Part shown: positions 1 through 10,160 of the stretch, piece after piece | Numbering within the stretch: the first letter of the stretch is position 1 | Layout of the letters: each line of letters starts with the position of its first letter | Assembly: GCA_024760905.1 (NCBI GenBank) | Contig: CM045731.1 | Span: forward strand, 57,144,125-57,208,124 | Direction: 5' to 3' | Length of the DNA stretch: 64,000 nt | Source: Plotosus lineatus | Taxonomy: Eukaryota > Chordata > Actinopteri > Siluriformes > Plotosidae | Made by a program: the position numbers and the translations under genes | The notes under the pieces: generated by a model | Seen by the model: the letters and a program-made list of their open reading frames with translations, nothing else | Databases searched by the model: none | Told to the model about the DNA's origin: nothing

Positions 1-38
1 TATTTCTGCCATCTCTGGGTGAAGGTGATCACAGTGCC

Positions 39-40
<2 letters not shown>

Positions 41-110
<70 letters not shown>
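41..110. repeat. (CA)n microsatellite
   Basis: About 70 bases of almost pure CA dinucleotides, in intron 4 of the left LU gene. Confidence 0.95.
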
Positions 111-113
<3 letters not shown>

Positions 114-141
114 GCTTCTCTCAGAAATCTTTAATCATTAC

Positions 142-258
142 CTGTGAACTTGTAAGTGACACATTGATCTTGTATTCCCTCACACTGCAGGTGTCCTGTA
201 CAGTCACCCTTAAGGTTACAGTAATAACACTGTTTCCCGTTGGGACGCTGCTCTATAT
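142..258 (-). CDS. LU gene (left) exon 4: first half of LU domain 2
   Basis: Acceptor CTTAAG above 258, donor ACAG/GTAATG below 142. It encodes a linker with RPNGKQCYYC, then three more cysteines. The same linker motif ([10 protein letters not shown]) opens domain 2 of the right-end gene, which supports the exon call. Confidence 0.82.
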
Positions 259-267
259 CTTAAGTTG

Positions 268-308
<41 letters not shown>

Positions 309-910
309 AGAAGAAGAAGAAATGAAGGCTTTTATTATCAGTGTATTGATTACAGGATATTAGAATATTATTGAGTGTTAGTCCTGAATAAAGTTCTGGT
401 TCTACCTGGAAATGGTTCACTGTTACAGAGATCAGAAGAGCAGCATGTGGTGTTAATAGTAGCTTTAAAATATCTCCAGTTTTCACTGTAGGCCTGACAC
501 TTTCTATTAAGGTCAGTGCACCCTCTAAATACACCTTCACTCACTGCACCATCTACAGAAAAAGGGACAAGATTTAGCAGCATGAAGTTCAGGGGGCATC
601 TCAACAAATAACATTTATATTAAGAGATCATTCTTACTCTCAGAAACCACGTGACGGGCACTTTCACATCCACGAGGACAGTCAATGATGCTGTTTGTTT
701 TACAGTTACCATAACACTGATAACATCTCACTGTCAGAGCTGCAACACAAAGAGAATCCAGTTACAAAATCATTCATCATTCAAATCTCTTCAAAAATAA
801 ATAAAATTAATGGATATAAAGTTGTAACACAGCAGAAAGTGGTGGGAGAAATATTCAGTACCTTTGGAGAAGGTCAAGCAAATGATGAGGGAAACGAGCT
901 GCCACTTCAT
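142..910 (-). CDS. Two-domain Ly6/uPAR (LU) protein gene, 3' end beyond window
   Basis: Four exons were assembled by hand from GT-AG junctions: 910-862, 739-638, 552-406 and 258-142. All introns are phase 1. Exon 1 encodes a signal peptide (MKWQLVSLIICLTFSK). Exons 2 and 3 encode one complete LU domain with ten cysteines, opening with RCYQC and closing with TTCCSSDLCN. Exon 4 opens a second LU domain (KQCYYC, five cysteines); the exon that should complete it lies before base 1. The start ATG at 910-908 has A at -3. The family (uPAR, CD59, gamma-type phospholipase A2 inhibitors, PINLYP-like proteins) makes secreted or GPI-anchored three-finger proteins; which ligand this one binds cannot be told. 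Exon 1 is 49 nt here and in the gene at the right end, so the two are paralogues. No defect is visible in the exons seen. Ordinary host gene, partial. Confidence 0.85.
270..325. repeat. (GA)n and (GAA)n microsatellite
   Basis: GA dinucleotides followed by GAA trinucleotides, lying in the 147-bp intron 3 of the left LU gene. Confidence 0.9.
406..552 (-). CDS. LU gene (left) exon 3: second half of LU domain 1
   Basis: Acceptor TTTTTCTGTAG above 552, donor CCAG/GTAGAA below 406. It carries the last five cysteines (RGC, KC, TTCC, LCN), including the CC-x4-CN signature that closes an LU domain. The following intron is only 147 bp and contains a GA-rich microsatellite. Confidence 0.87.
638..739 (-). 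CDS. LU gene (left) exon 2: first half of LU domain 1
   Basis: Acceptor TTGCAG just above 739, donor GAGA/GTAAGA below 638. It translates to LTVRCYQCYGNCK and on to CPRGCESARHVV, with the first five cysteines of an LU domain. Confidence 0.85.
862..910 (-). CDS. LU gene (left) exon 1: signal peptide
   Basis: Forty-nine coding bases giving a basic N-terminus, a hydrophobic core (LVSLIICLTF) and a donor AAAG/GTACTG. The split glycine/alanine codon joins exon 2 in phase 1. Confidence 0.8.
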
Positions 911-1238
911 CCTCGCTGGATTTGAGGATGTAGGTTTTGGATCGAAGCTGTAATATAAATGGACAAATCATGCAATGTAAGGGGTGTAGCTTAATTTAAT
1001 GCAGTCTTTAGGTGTGGCTCAAAAACCCACCGCTTTGTCTCATATGGGACATTAACCAAAGAACACTGATAAAGTAGATTTACTGCTCTGTTCTGTTAAT
1101 GTTTAAATCCTATAGACGCTACACATTCATTTCTATTAGTTTTTTAAGGACAACATTGTTCCATACAATGAATATATTAAATACACCTCATCTCTTAATA
1201 TCTCATAATGATTTCAAGGTTTCATTTATGATAGACGA

Positions 1239-1585
1239 CGGGGCAGTGGTGGTCTAGTGGATAGGGCACAGAATTGCTGATCCTAAAGTTGGGGGTTCGA
1301 GTCCCCACAAGGTTGTCACTGTTCCCCCAGTAACTGGGTTATCAAAGGCGGGCCATGTCTCTCACTGTCTATGGTGAGAGGCATGTTAAAGAACCATTGC
1401 TGACTTTCGTAAAGAATACGCTACAAAGCCGTCAGTGGTGTTTCTGTCCCTTGTTAAAGGGTTGTGACAGGAAGGGCATCCGACGTAAAAACCTATGCCA
1501 AATCAAAAATGTGCGAATCAGGTGATTCGCTGTGGCGACTCCCGAGAAAGGGGAAAAAAGCCGAAAGGAAGAAAGAAAGAAAGAA
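1239..1585 (+). mobile_element. tRNA-headed SINE, RTE-type tail, full length
   Basis: The head reads GGGGCAGTGGTGGTCTAGTGG and has an A-box-like TGGTCTAGTGG and a B-box-like GGTTCGAGTCC, as in RNA polymerase III promoters derived from tRNA. The tail has ATTCGCTGTGGCGACTCC and ends in GAAAGAAAG. A perfect 15-bp target-site duplication (ATTTATGATAGACGA) flanks it at 1224-1238 and 1586-1600. This is the best-bounded copy of the commonest SINE in the window. Confidence 0.92.
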
Positions 1586-1756
1586 ATTTATGATAGACGA
1601 TGACTAAGGAAGACAGTCAGAACTTTATTTATTGACTGATTGATTGATTGATTATAGATGAATAGGTCAAATATTAAGGTGGAGAAATTAGTCTTTGTTG
1701 TGATTGGCTCTAAGAGGATTTACCATAAGTTCACAAATAAAAAAATCTTCATGTAT

Positions 1757-2264
1757 ACAGGGATCCCTTGCTACTTCGCGCTTCAATTCATGCGGCTTCA
1801 GTACATTGCGGCTTTTAAAAAAAATATTCATCGAATTTAAAAAGTAAGGAAATTAAGGAAGAATAGTGTTAAAAGTTAGGAAAATGCCTGAAAAACAAGG
1901 CCAATTATGCAAGAAAAAAAAAAAACCCCGAAACAAACACAAAACAAGTTACATTTTTGTGAGGTGTGCATCAGAGTGTGTGCGTGCACATTTGAGTGCG
2001 TGCACGCGCATCTGTGTGCGTATGTGTGTGTCTCTATGTGAGTGTATTTATATTTTATTTACATCTTATGCGTTATTTTTTAATGTTTAATTTTTATTAT
2101 AAGCATTTATAGAATTGAATATGTATTTATTTATTGATATTATATACATGTACATATAAGTCAGTCAGGGGGTTGGGGGGTTGGAGGGTGATCCTACTTT
2201 GTAAAATTCGATGGTCGTGGTGGAATCTTGGTCCCAATTAACCGCGGAAAGTGAGGGATTCCTG
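1757..2264. mobile_element. pogo/Tigger-like non-autonomous DNA transposon
   Basis: The ends are inverted: CAGGGATCCCTTGCTACTT on the left and, read on the other strand from the right, CAGGAATCCCTCACTTTCC. TA dinucleotides at 1755-1756 and 2265-2266 form the target duplication. The 508-bp body has no transposase. The TIR style resembles pogo/Tigger elements. Confidence 0.72.
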
Positions 2265-2265
2265 T

Positions 2266-2596
2266 ATTTTATTGACATTACAAATAAAAACAAACAAGCA
2301 AACCAAAAAACACTGTCTGCCTCTTTGGAACAATCTTCGGGATGTGATGTCATGTCACGTCCCACCTCAACACTTTACAATATTAATAACGTAAAAGTTC
2401 AATGTTCATTTTAAAGATAATACAGTATTATTAAGATAACTGATGCTGGGAAACAATGCAATACTGAAATATACAGCCTCTTTATGTGAAGCTGTGCATT
2501 AACCAGAGAACACTGATAAAATTTACTGCTGAATTCTGTTAATGTTTAAATCATATAGAAGTTCAAAATAAAATCATTAATTTCCAGTTAAAGTGA
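2266..2596. other. No feature recognised
   Basis: AT-rich sequence with no convincing exon. A short segment (GAACACTGATAAA, then TTTACTGCT) repeats one at about 1063-1090, upstream of the left LU gene, so it may be duplicated flank of that gene. Confidence 0.4.
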
Positions 2597-2634
2597 TCAG
2601 ATGAAACAAATTAAAGAAATAAAAGTCCTAATAT

Positions 2635-2712
2635 CGCCCGACCTGGGCACCAGCCACCGCGCGACTCTAATTAGGATTAAGTGGTTCAGAAAATGAATGA
2701 ATGAATATATAT
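2635..2712 (+). repeat. SINE/LINE tail fragment
   Basis: It contains GGGCACCAGCC, then TAATTAGGATTAAG, and ends in GAATGAATGAAT. This is the same 3' tail found on the SINEs at 56908 and 61975. Only the tail remains. Confidence 0.6.
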
Positions 2713-2802
2713 ACTGAAAGCAGTGATGAAGAGCCAACCACGGTCTAGAATCCCAAGTGTTAAAAGGAGCAATTTTCTCTGCACTCCTTCTGGGCTTGGT
2801 CT

Positions 2803-3006
2803 TCAAACAGTACTCCATATTTGATAGATTAATGGATTGTTGAAATATGAGCTTACATCCATTTTGGTGACGAGTCTTGAAAAATGCCTATGAACATCAA
2901 CGATCCACTCATACCTTTCATGAGCCTCTATCCCAATTTTGTGGAGAGCAGGCAAAGTCTGTGACATGTGATTTATTATATTTTCCATTTGATAAAAATC
3001 CAGCAT
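2803..3006 (-). other. Unidentified 67-codon open frame
   Basis: The open frame starts MLDFYQMENIINHMSQTL and continues with a HERYEWIVDVHRHFSRL segment; it stays open upstream of the methionine. The codon pattern looks protein-like rather than repeat-driven. I do not recognise the family. It lies just left of the Rex3-like LINE and could be a fragment of another transposon. No splice structure was found. Confidence 0.3.
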
Positions 3007-3117
3007 AATGTCTGCATCTATCAGTTTGATATGACAAGTTGCTATGTCAGCCTTGGCACCTCCAGGGTATTAAGTGAAATGTAAAATCAGTTATTTTTAA
3101 GCAAGAATATCAACAGC

Positions 3118-5805
3118 TGCCTTGCCATGGACCCACCATCTGTGAGAGGAGCTATAGGGGTCAGGCGTGCTAGAAGTTTGGTGGAGGCATAAGCATGGGT
3201 TTTTTCAGACTGATCCTTGGCTACTGACCCTGACTTTTGGGACATAGAATGTCACCTCTCTGGTGGGGAAGGAGCCTGAGCTGGAGTGTGTGGTTGAGAG
3301 ATACCGACTAGATAGTTGGATTCACCTCAACATATAGCTTGTGCCCTGGAACCGCCCATCTTGAGAGGGGGTGGACCATATTCCATTCTTGAGTTGCTCA
3401 TGAAGAGAGACGGCAAGCCGATATGGGCATCCTTGTTGCCCTCCTTTCTTGGTGTCCACATTTTGGGGCACTCCCTGGTTGATGAAATGGAAGCTTCCTT
3501 CTGCCTTCAGGTTGGAGGATGGGATCTGACTGTTGTTTGTGCTTATGCGAGTAATGACAGTTCAGAGTACTCACCATTTTTGGAGTCTTTAGGGGGGTGT
3601 CTTAGAGAATGTTCACCCTGGGTACTCCATCATCATCCTGAGAGACTTCAATGCCCGTGTGGGCAATTATAGTGTGAACTGGAAGGGTGTGATTAGTAGG
3701 TACAGCCTCTCCAGTCTGAACCCGAATGGTGTTTTATTGTTGGACTTCTGTGCTCATTACGGTCTGTCCATAACAAACACATTTTTTAACATAAGGGTGT
3801 CCATAAATGCACCTGGCACCAGGACACCCTAAGCCGCAGTTTGATGATCGACTTTGTAGTCGTTTAACCGGACTTGTGGCCACATGCTCAAAATACTTGG
3901 ATGACGAGAGCAGCTGAACTGTAAACTGATCACCACCTGGTGGTGATGTGACTCCGATAATGGGGGAGGCCACCCTACAGACCTGATAGGCCGAAGTGTG
4001 TAGTTTGGGTATCCTAGGAATGCTTGACAGGGTTTCCTGTCAGAGAGACCTTTAACTCCCACCTCTGACAGGGCTACAACCACATTCCGAGGGATGCGGG
4101 GGACATGGAATCCAAATGGGTCATGTTTTATGCCTACATTATTGAGGTAACAGCGCATAGATGTGGCCAGATATTCATTGGTGCCTGTCATGGCAGTAAC
4201 ATCCAAACCTGGAGGTGGACACCTGTGGTAAAGGGGGCAGTCCACGTGAAAAAAAGGCCTATCGGGTCTTATTGGCCTGTGGGACCCCTGAGGCCGCAAA
4301 TAGGTACTGCCAGGCCTTAATGTGCTGCAGCCTGGGCTGTGACGAGTGCAAAATCTCTGGCATGGGAGGGGTTCAGTGAGGGCCTGGAAAGCGAACATCA
4401 ATTGGACTTGAAAAGGTTCCGGATCATCATCCGATGCCTCAGGAGGGGAAGTAGTTCTCCAAAAACACTGTACTGGAAGTGGAGCGCTACTTACCTTGAC
4501 TTGACATGTTATTGGAAGGTGGAAAAAATACTTTGAGGACCTCCTCAATCCCACCAACATGCCCTCCGTGGAGGAGGAAGACCCTGGGGTTTAGGTGGGG
4601 TCCACCCATCAATGGAGCTGAGGTAGCTGAGGTAGTCAAAAAGCTCCTCAGTGGTCAGTCTCTGGGGGTGGATCAGAGCCGCCCTGAATATCTCAGGGCT
4701 CTGGATGTTGTAAGATTGTCTTGGTTGACACATCTCTGCAACACCACATAGTCATCAAGGGCCGTATCTGTGGATTGAAAAACCAGGGTTGTAGTCCCCG
4801 TTTTAAAAAGGGGAACCGGAGGGTGTGTTCCAATTATCATGGAATCACACTCCTCAGCTTACCCGGAAAAGTCTATGCAGGGGTACCGTAGAGAAGGAAC
4901 TGACCGATGGTTGAATCTTGGATTCAGGAGGAACAATGTGGTTTTTGTTCTGGCTGCAACACTCTTGACCAACTCTATAAATGCTACAGAATCATGGAGA
5001 GGGCATGGGAGTTTGCCCAATCTTTCCACATGTTTTGTGGATTTAGAGAAGGCTTTTGACCGTGTCCCCTCGGGCTATCTTGTAGGGCATTCTTCAGGAG
5101 AACGGTGTACCAGACCAATTGCTATGGGTCATTAGGTCTCTGTCTCTCCAGAGCCAGAGCTTGGTCCACATTGGTAACAACAGGTTTAATTCATTTCTGG
5201 TGAGTCCGCTAAGTCCTTTGTCACTCATTCTGTTCATAATTTTTATAGACAGAATTTATAGGTGCACCCGAGGCATTGAGCGGTTCTAGTTTAGTGGATA
5301 TAAGAACTCATCTCTGCTTTTTTGTGGATGATCCTTTAGGCGTCATCAAGTGAGGACTTCCAGCGTTCATTGGTGAAATTTTCAGCCGAGTGCGAAGTGG
5401 CCAGCATTAGAATCAGCACCTCCAAGTCCGAGGCAAAAGTTCTCAGCCAGAAAAGAGTGGAATACACCCTCCGGCTCTGGAATGAGGTCTTATAATGATG
5501 GAACACCAAATCGATAGCCAAATTTCTGCAGCCTCTGCTGTAAAGCAGAGCTTGTACCAATCTATCATGGTGAAGAGGGAACTGAGCCGCAAGACAAAGC
5601 TCTCAAGTTACCTGTACATCTACGTTCCAACCCTCATCTATGGTCATGAACTTTTGTTGAGACCAAAAGAATAAGATTACCGATGCATGCAGGTGAAATG
5701 ATCTTCCTTCTCAGGGTGGCTGAGCTCTCGCTTAGAGATATGGTGAGAAGCTTAGCCATACAGGAGGAGCTTGGAGTAGAATTGCTTGGTGCTACGTTTT
5801 CACTC
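3118..5805 (+). mobile_element. Rex3-like (RTE clade) non-LTR retrotransposon, degraded
   Basis: An endonuclease followed by a reverse transcriptase can be traced in shifting frames. The endonuclease start reads LTFGT-stop-NVTSLVG near 3228 (a stop where the family has Trp). Further on come VCAYASNDSSEYSPFLESLGG and LRDFNARVG, where GDFN has become RDFN. The reverse transcriptase shows VCSNYHGITLLSLPGK near 4830, FVDLEKAFDRVP near 5035 and FVDDPLGVIK near 5318, so the catalytic Asp pair survives. Many indels and stops break the frame. It is 3' truncated near 5805, next to the LU pseudo-exons. The clade call rests on the remembered Rex3 signature in the NYRGITLLSLPGK region and is tentative; RTE affinity is firmer. 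Confidence 0.72.
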
Positions 5806-5821
5806 AGCTGCACACAAAACA

Positions 5822-6143
5822 TATCATGGTGACTGCATCCCTTAAGTTTATATTCACTCACTACACCAGCTAGTGAAGGGGGAGACATGATTTAGCAGCA
5901 TGGAGTTCAAAGGGCATCTCAACAAATAACATTTATATTAAGAGACCTTTCTTACAGTAAGAAAAAACTAATCGGACTCTTACACATGCACAAGGACAGT
6001 CAATGGTCGTGATTGTTTCACAGTTATCAGAACACTGATAATATCTCACTGTCAGAGTTGCAACACAGAAAGAGAATCCAGTTACAAAATCAATCATTAT
6101 TCAAGTCTCTTCAAAAATAAACAAAATCAAAGGATAGAAAGTT
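5822..6143 (-). pseudogene. Decayed duplicate of LU exons 2 and 3
   Basis: This segment aligns with 510-800 of the left LU gene through exon 2, intron 2 and the start of exon 3. Exon 2 copy (about 6058-5957): the acceptor GCAG has become GCAA, and the first domain cysteine is Tyr (LTVRYYQC in place of LTVRCYQC). Exon 3 copy: GVVSEYKLKGC matches GAVSEGVFRGC, then homology ends where the truncated LINE adjoins. There is no exon 1. A dead partial duplication. Confidence 0.75.
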
Positions 6144-6145
6144 TA

Positions 6146-6523
6146 GTCAACGCGAGATTTGGGTGTGATTCTGGAACCTACTGATGGGTCTCTGATCAAG
6201 TTTTATCTCCATTAGTTTGCAGGTCAGAATCATTCAGATTGTTGTAGTTTCCTGTAATGACACGATGGCACACTATTAAGATGTCGACAATATACTGTAA
6301 TTCCACCTGTTCTTTTCTGCCTCCTGTTATTAATACTGTAAATTCATCTCACCTCTTAATATCTCATCACGATTTCATGGTTTTGTTCTTATTATAATCG
6401 AGTTGTAATAACTGAGAAACACTATCAGACCTTAATTGAAATAGACAGATCAACACATTCAGAAGTAAAATGGTTCTTGCAACTGAGCAGCTCTAAGAAG
6501 ATTAATCATATACAGTATATTAC
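6146..6523. other. No feature recognised
   Basis: AT-rich intergenic DNA. No exon, tRNA-like box or inverted ends were found. Confidence 0.5.
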
Positions 6524-6535
6524 AATACATACAAG

Positions 6536-6895
6536 ACGGCAGTGGTGGCCTGGTGGTAAAAGGTGGTGGCTCGCTGATCCTAGGATTGAGGGTTTGAGTC
6601 CCAGTGCAGCTAATTGGGTTATCAAAGGCCAGCCATGTCTCTCAGTGTCTATGGTGAGAGGTATGTAAAAGAACCATTGCTGACTTTCAAATGTAGGCTG
6701 TATGGCCGTCAGCATGTTTTTGCCCCTTGCTAAAGGATTGTGTCAGGAAGGGCATCCGACTTAAAAACCTATGCCAAATCAAACATGCAAATCATTAATA
6801 TGACATCCATGAAGATGGAGGCAAATTATTCGCTGTCATGACCCCTGAAAGGGAACAGCTCAAGGGAAAAGAAGAAGAAGAAGAAGAAGAAGATT
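6536..6895 (+). mobile_element. tRNA-headed SINE, RTE-type tail, diverged copy
   Basis: The head GGCAGTGGTGGCCTGGTGG is diverged and the B-box has changed to GGTTTGAGTCC. The tail reads GACCCCTGAAAGGGAACAGC and ends in (GAA)n, almost the sequence of the RTE 3' end at 47455-47508. The target duplication AATACATACAA is at 6524-6534 and 6898-6908. Confidence 0.85.
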
Positions 6896-6908
6896 AAAAT
6901 ACATACAA

Positions 6909-7759
6909 AATATAATAAACAAATATAAACCACAGACAGTGACGAGGATGCCAACAGCTTAGGACAAAGTTGGCATGGTTACCTGATCTGATCATGTTTA
7001 AAACATGGCTGGAAACAGTAATAGCAAGTTTATAATAACACTGTATGTTATATTTCATTGTTTATATAGTTTAATAAAGAATAAAAAAAAACAACAAAAA
7101 AAAAAACATGTTTTCTCAGCAATTGTCTCTGAAAACCTGCACAATGAATTGAATTCTTTATCAAATGACAGTTAATAATATTATACAACCCAAAGTAAAA
7201 GTTCAAAAATTTATTTTTATAGATAACCTAGTTTAGATAATTAATAACGTATCTTTACATGTGTTGTATAAGTAAACAGCAGGGTTAAGGTAACTCTGGT
7301 CGTATTACTTCCTTGTTATATTTACTGACTTCTTCTGACATATGACTGACATCTGGCAAACCAAGTCTGAAAGAAAAATTGAAAAATGTGTTGGTGTCAG
7401 CAGTGAAAAGAGAAGACTGTCAGCTTTGCAATGATCATAAATTTGTTGAAATATCTTTATGAAAACTGACAAAGGTACGAAAATTTGAAGTTTGTTGGAT
7501 TACATCAATCATTCTGAAGAAAACGTACATAATGCGTTTTTTGTTTTTGGGGACTAAATGTCTTTACAAACAATGGCTTACCTCTGGTCTATCGATATAA
7601 AACTTAGCATGTCATTTGATGATATAATTTCAAGGAAAAATGAAATAAAGTCGATGTTAGAATTCAAATTTAAATTCAGTTTATTAAACTTTAATTATTT
7701 GTATCAGCTCACAGGATTTCACAACCAATATCACCACCAATTTCAATTTTGATGGTACT
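6909..7759. other. No gene recognised
   Basis: AT-rich DNA with poly-A-like runs near 7080-7110. The short open frame at 7558-7752 is low-complexity (Phe, Asn, Gln, Tyr rich) and shows no family motif. Confidence 0.5.
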
Positions 7760-7764
7760 ATGCA

Positions 7765-7838
7765 CTGAGCCTGTGTTCTAGTGAACCACTATAAGTCATT
7801 CTGGATAAGGGTATCTGCTAAATGCTGTAATTGTAAAA
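7765..7838 (+). repeat. SINE tail fragment (TCTGCTAAATGCTGTAA type)
   Basis: TCATTCTGGATAAGGGTATCTGCTAAATGCTG is the 3' part of a repeat also present at 36445-36592 and, inverted, at 39205-39372. Confidence 0.6.
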
Positions 7839-7987
7839 CAAGCGACATCTACATATTTTTATTGGCAGCCATTTCAACACCTGTCGTGTAATCAGCCATT
7901 GTGAATTGGAACCTTATCAGTCGCATCTGAGAGTCATGTGATTAAGCGAGATAAAAAACATCCACCCTGGCTAAATGTGCACTTTTT

Positions 7988-8341
7988 TGTGACGGCTGGA
8001 GCATATGAGTCGGACCCAAAGATGCAGTAGACCATGTACAAAGCCTCAACAAGTTTATTTTAGCACAATCACTGGAAATATTATTTTAACGGAACTGCTC
8101 GAGCACGACGCATGATACCAGGAGTCAGAGAGATCACAGGGAAAACGGAATCACAAGGAAGGACAATCTGCTGACGCCAGAGGGGAGCGCGCTGCTCCTA
8201 TTTATAGCTTGCTGATTGCTGAGTGAATACAGGTGTGCTCTCTGGACCTCGCCTGCAGGTAACAGCCACGCCCCTCACCAGCACCTGCAGTGAATGGAGA
8301 GAGAGAGAGAGAGTTAACGCCAACAAGCACAGACCATAACA
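7988..8341 (-). repeat. 3' LTR of chromovirus
   Basis: 354 bp with TG...CA ends on the minus strand. The purine-rich tract GGGGGAGGGTAC lies just upstream (8342-8356), as expected for plus-strand priming. It has a GA-rich stretch near 8298-8314. Confidence 0.88.
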
Positions 8342-9731
8342 GTACCCTCCCCCAAGGGTCACCACCTGACACCCAACCAGGCTTGTCCGGGAACTGACAA
8401 TAGAACTCTGTTAACAAGTCCGAGTCCAGGATTATGGAGCAAGGAATCCAGGAGCGTTCTTTGGGGCCATACCCCTCACAGTCCACCAGGTACTGGAAGC
8501 CTCTACCACTTCTGCGTATCTCGAGGATGTGATTCACTGTGTATGTGTGTCCATCAATCAGCCGGGGAAGAAGGGGTGAGTTTTTGAGTTGACTTGAAAG
8601 GGCATGTCCCAGGAGGAGAGCCAAACTTGTTGCCCGACAGTGTAGGGAGGTGCCGGGGTCCGGTGATGATCGGCGATTCTCCGGTTTCGGGCCACTGTCC
8701 GTTTCAGGGCGGCACATGCTTCTCTCTAGATCCGGTGTGCTCTGCAAAACTGTGCCTGGAAGGATGGAAATGCCACTTTGACATCCTGGCTTGGAAACAG
8801 GTGTGGCAGGAACGCGTTCATCACCATAAAGGGGGACATCCCGGTGGCGGCGCAGACCAGGGAGTTGTGTGCATATTTGATCCATGTGAGGTGTGTGGCC
8901 CAGGAGGCTGGGAGACAGGAGGCAACGCAGTGCAGGGAGGCTTTGATTAGTTCGCTCTGCCTGCCGGTTAGACTGAGGATGGTAACTGGAGGTCAAACTA
9001 CAGGAGACTCCCAGGGTGTTGCAGAACACCTTCCAAACTCTAGATGCAAACTGGGGCCCTCGGTCTGAAATGACGTCCTGGGGGACTCCATGGAGGCGAA
9101 AAATGTGTTGGACCAGGAGGCCAGCTGTTTCCATTGCCGAGGGAAGTTTTGGTAGGGCGACGAAGTGAACTGCCTTGGGGAAATGGTCTCCTATCGTCAG
9201 GATGATTGTGTTGCCCTCGGACAGAGATAAACCCGTAACAAAGTCCACCGCAATGTGTGACCAGGAACAATAAGGAATGGGTAAGGGTTGGAGGAGGCCC
9301 ATGGGTGCACGATGGGAGAACTTACTCAGGGCACAGGTGGCACAAGCTCTCACAAACTCACTGGTGTCAGCTGCTATCGCTGGCCACCAGAGGCGTTGTT
9401 GGAGTAGGAAGACAGTTTGGTGGGCTCCGGGGTGGCAGGCTAATTTTGATGAGTGAGCCCACTGGAGCACTGGGGTTCTGGCTGGTGGGAGAACATATAG
9501 TTGACCTTGAGGGCACCCGACGGGCTCTGGTCCCACCTGCTGGGTGTCCTGAACTAGCCGTTTGACCTCCCATCGAGCGGCTCCAAGTATACAAGAGGCA
9601 TGCAAGATGGTCTCCATGGTGGTGTCTTCCCGCGGAAAGAGAACTGCCTGGAGCGAGCGTCTGGTATCGTATTCCGGGAGCCGGGTCAGTATGTTAGCGT
9701 GAAATTGAATCTTCCTAGGTAGAGTGACCAT
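8202..9731 (-). pseudogene. Chromovirus integrase with C-terminal chromodomain
   Basis: The zinc-binding HHCC domain is visible ([17 protein letters not shown] then CATC). The DDE core shows VDFVTGL (first D), ISDRGPQF (second D) and AERTNQ (E). After about residue 250 the frame is shifted: the product no longer matches the family until about residue 390, where it returns with [17 protein letters not shown]. The chromodomain reads [17 protein letters not shown]; the Cys replaces the Trp usual in YLVDWEGYG, one of the aromatic-cage positions. Integrase would insert the element DNA and the chromodomain would bias it to marked chromatin; both are damaged. Confidence 0.85.
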
Positions 9732-10160
9732 TGTGCCTGACGGGACCTCTTGGCCGTACGGAGGTAAGACAAATTTTTATGGTTGGTCTAGACCACGAAG
9801 GGGTGGGCTACCCCTTCCAGCCAGTGCCGCCACTCCTGGAGCACCATGACCACTACCAGCAGCTCATGGTTCCCAACATCATAGTTGTGTTCCGCCGGGG
9901 ACAAGCAACAGGAGAAGAAAGCGCATGGGTGTACTTTCTGGTCTGTGGGAGACCGTTGGGAGAGGACTGCCCCCACCACCGAGTTTGAGGCGTCGACTTC
10001 CACCACAAACTGCAGCAAGGGGTCCAGATGGATCAGTACGGGCGCATTGACAAATTTCGCTTTCAGTCTGTTGAACACCACCTGAGCACGTGGGGACCAC
10101 TGGAACAGTGTTTTGGGTGATGTCAGCTGTGTGAAGGGGGCTGCTAGGCGGCTGTAATCT
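9732..10160 (-). pseudogene. Chromovirus RT thumb and RNase H remnant
   Basis: The sequence picks up at the end of the reverse transcriptase (FLYKITAA-stop, then a frame with [15 protein letters not shown]) and runs into RNase H at 9788-10081: [36 protein letters not shown] and [10 protein letters not shown]. The catalytic YxDD palm and fingers that should lie between protease and thumb are absent. About a kilobase or more of the family's usual pol is therefore deleted. Confidence 0.8.

Noticed and set aside
1239..1310. tRNA gene
   Set aside because: A- and B-box-like motifs are present, but the acceptor and anticodon stems do not close and the unit has a 350-bp SINE body with target duplications.
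8594..9068. Plus-strand frames over the chromovirus
   Set aside because: They are antisense to integrase and have no motif of their own.
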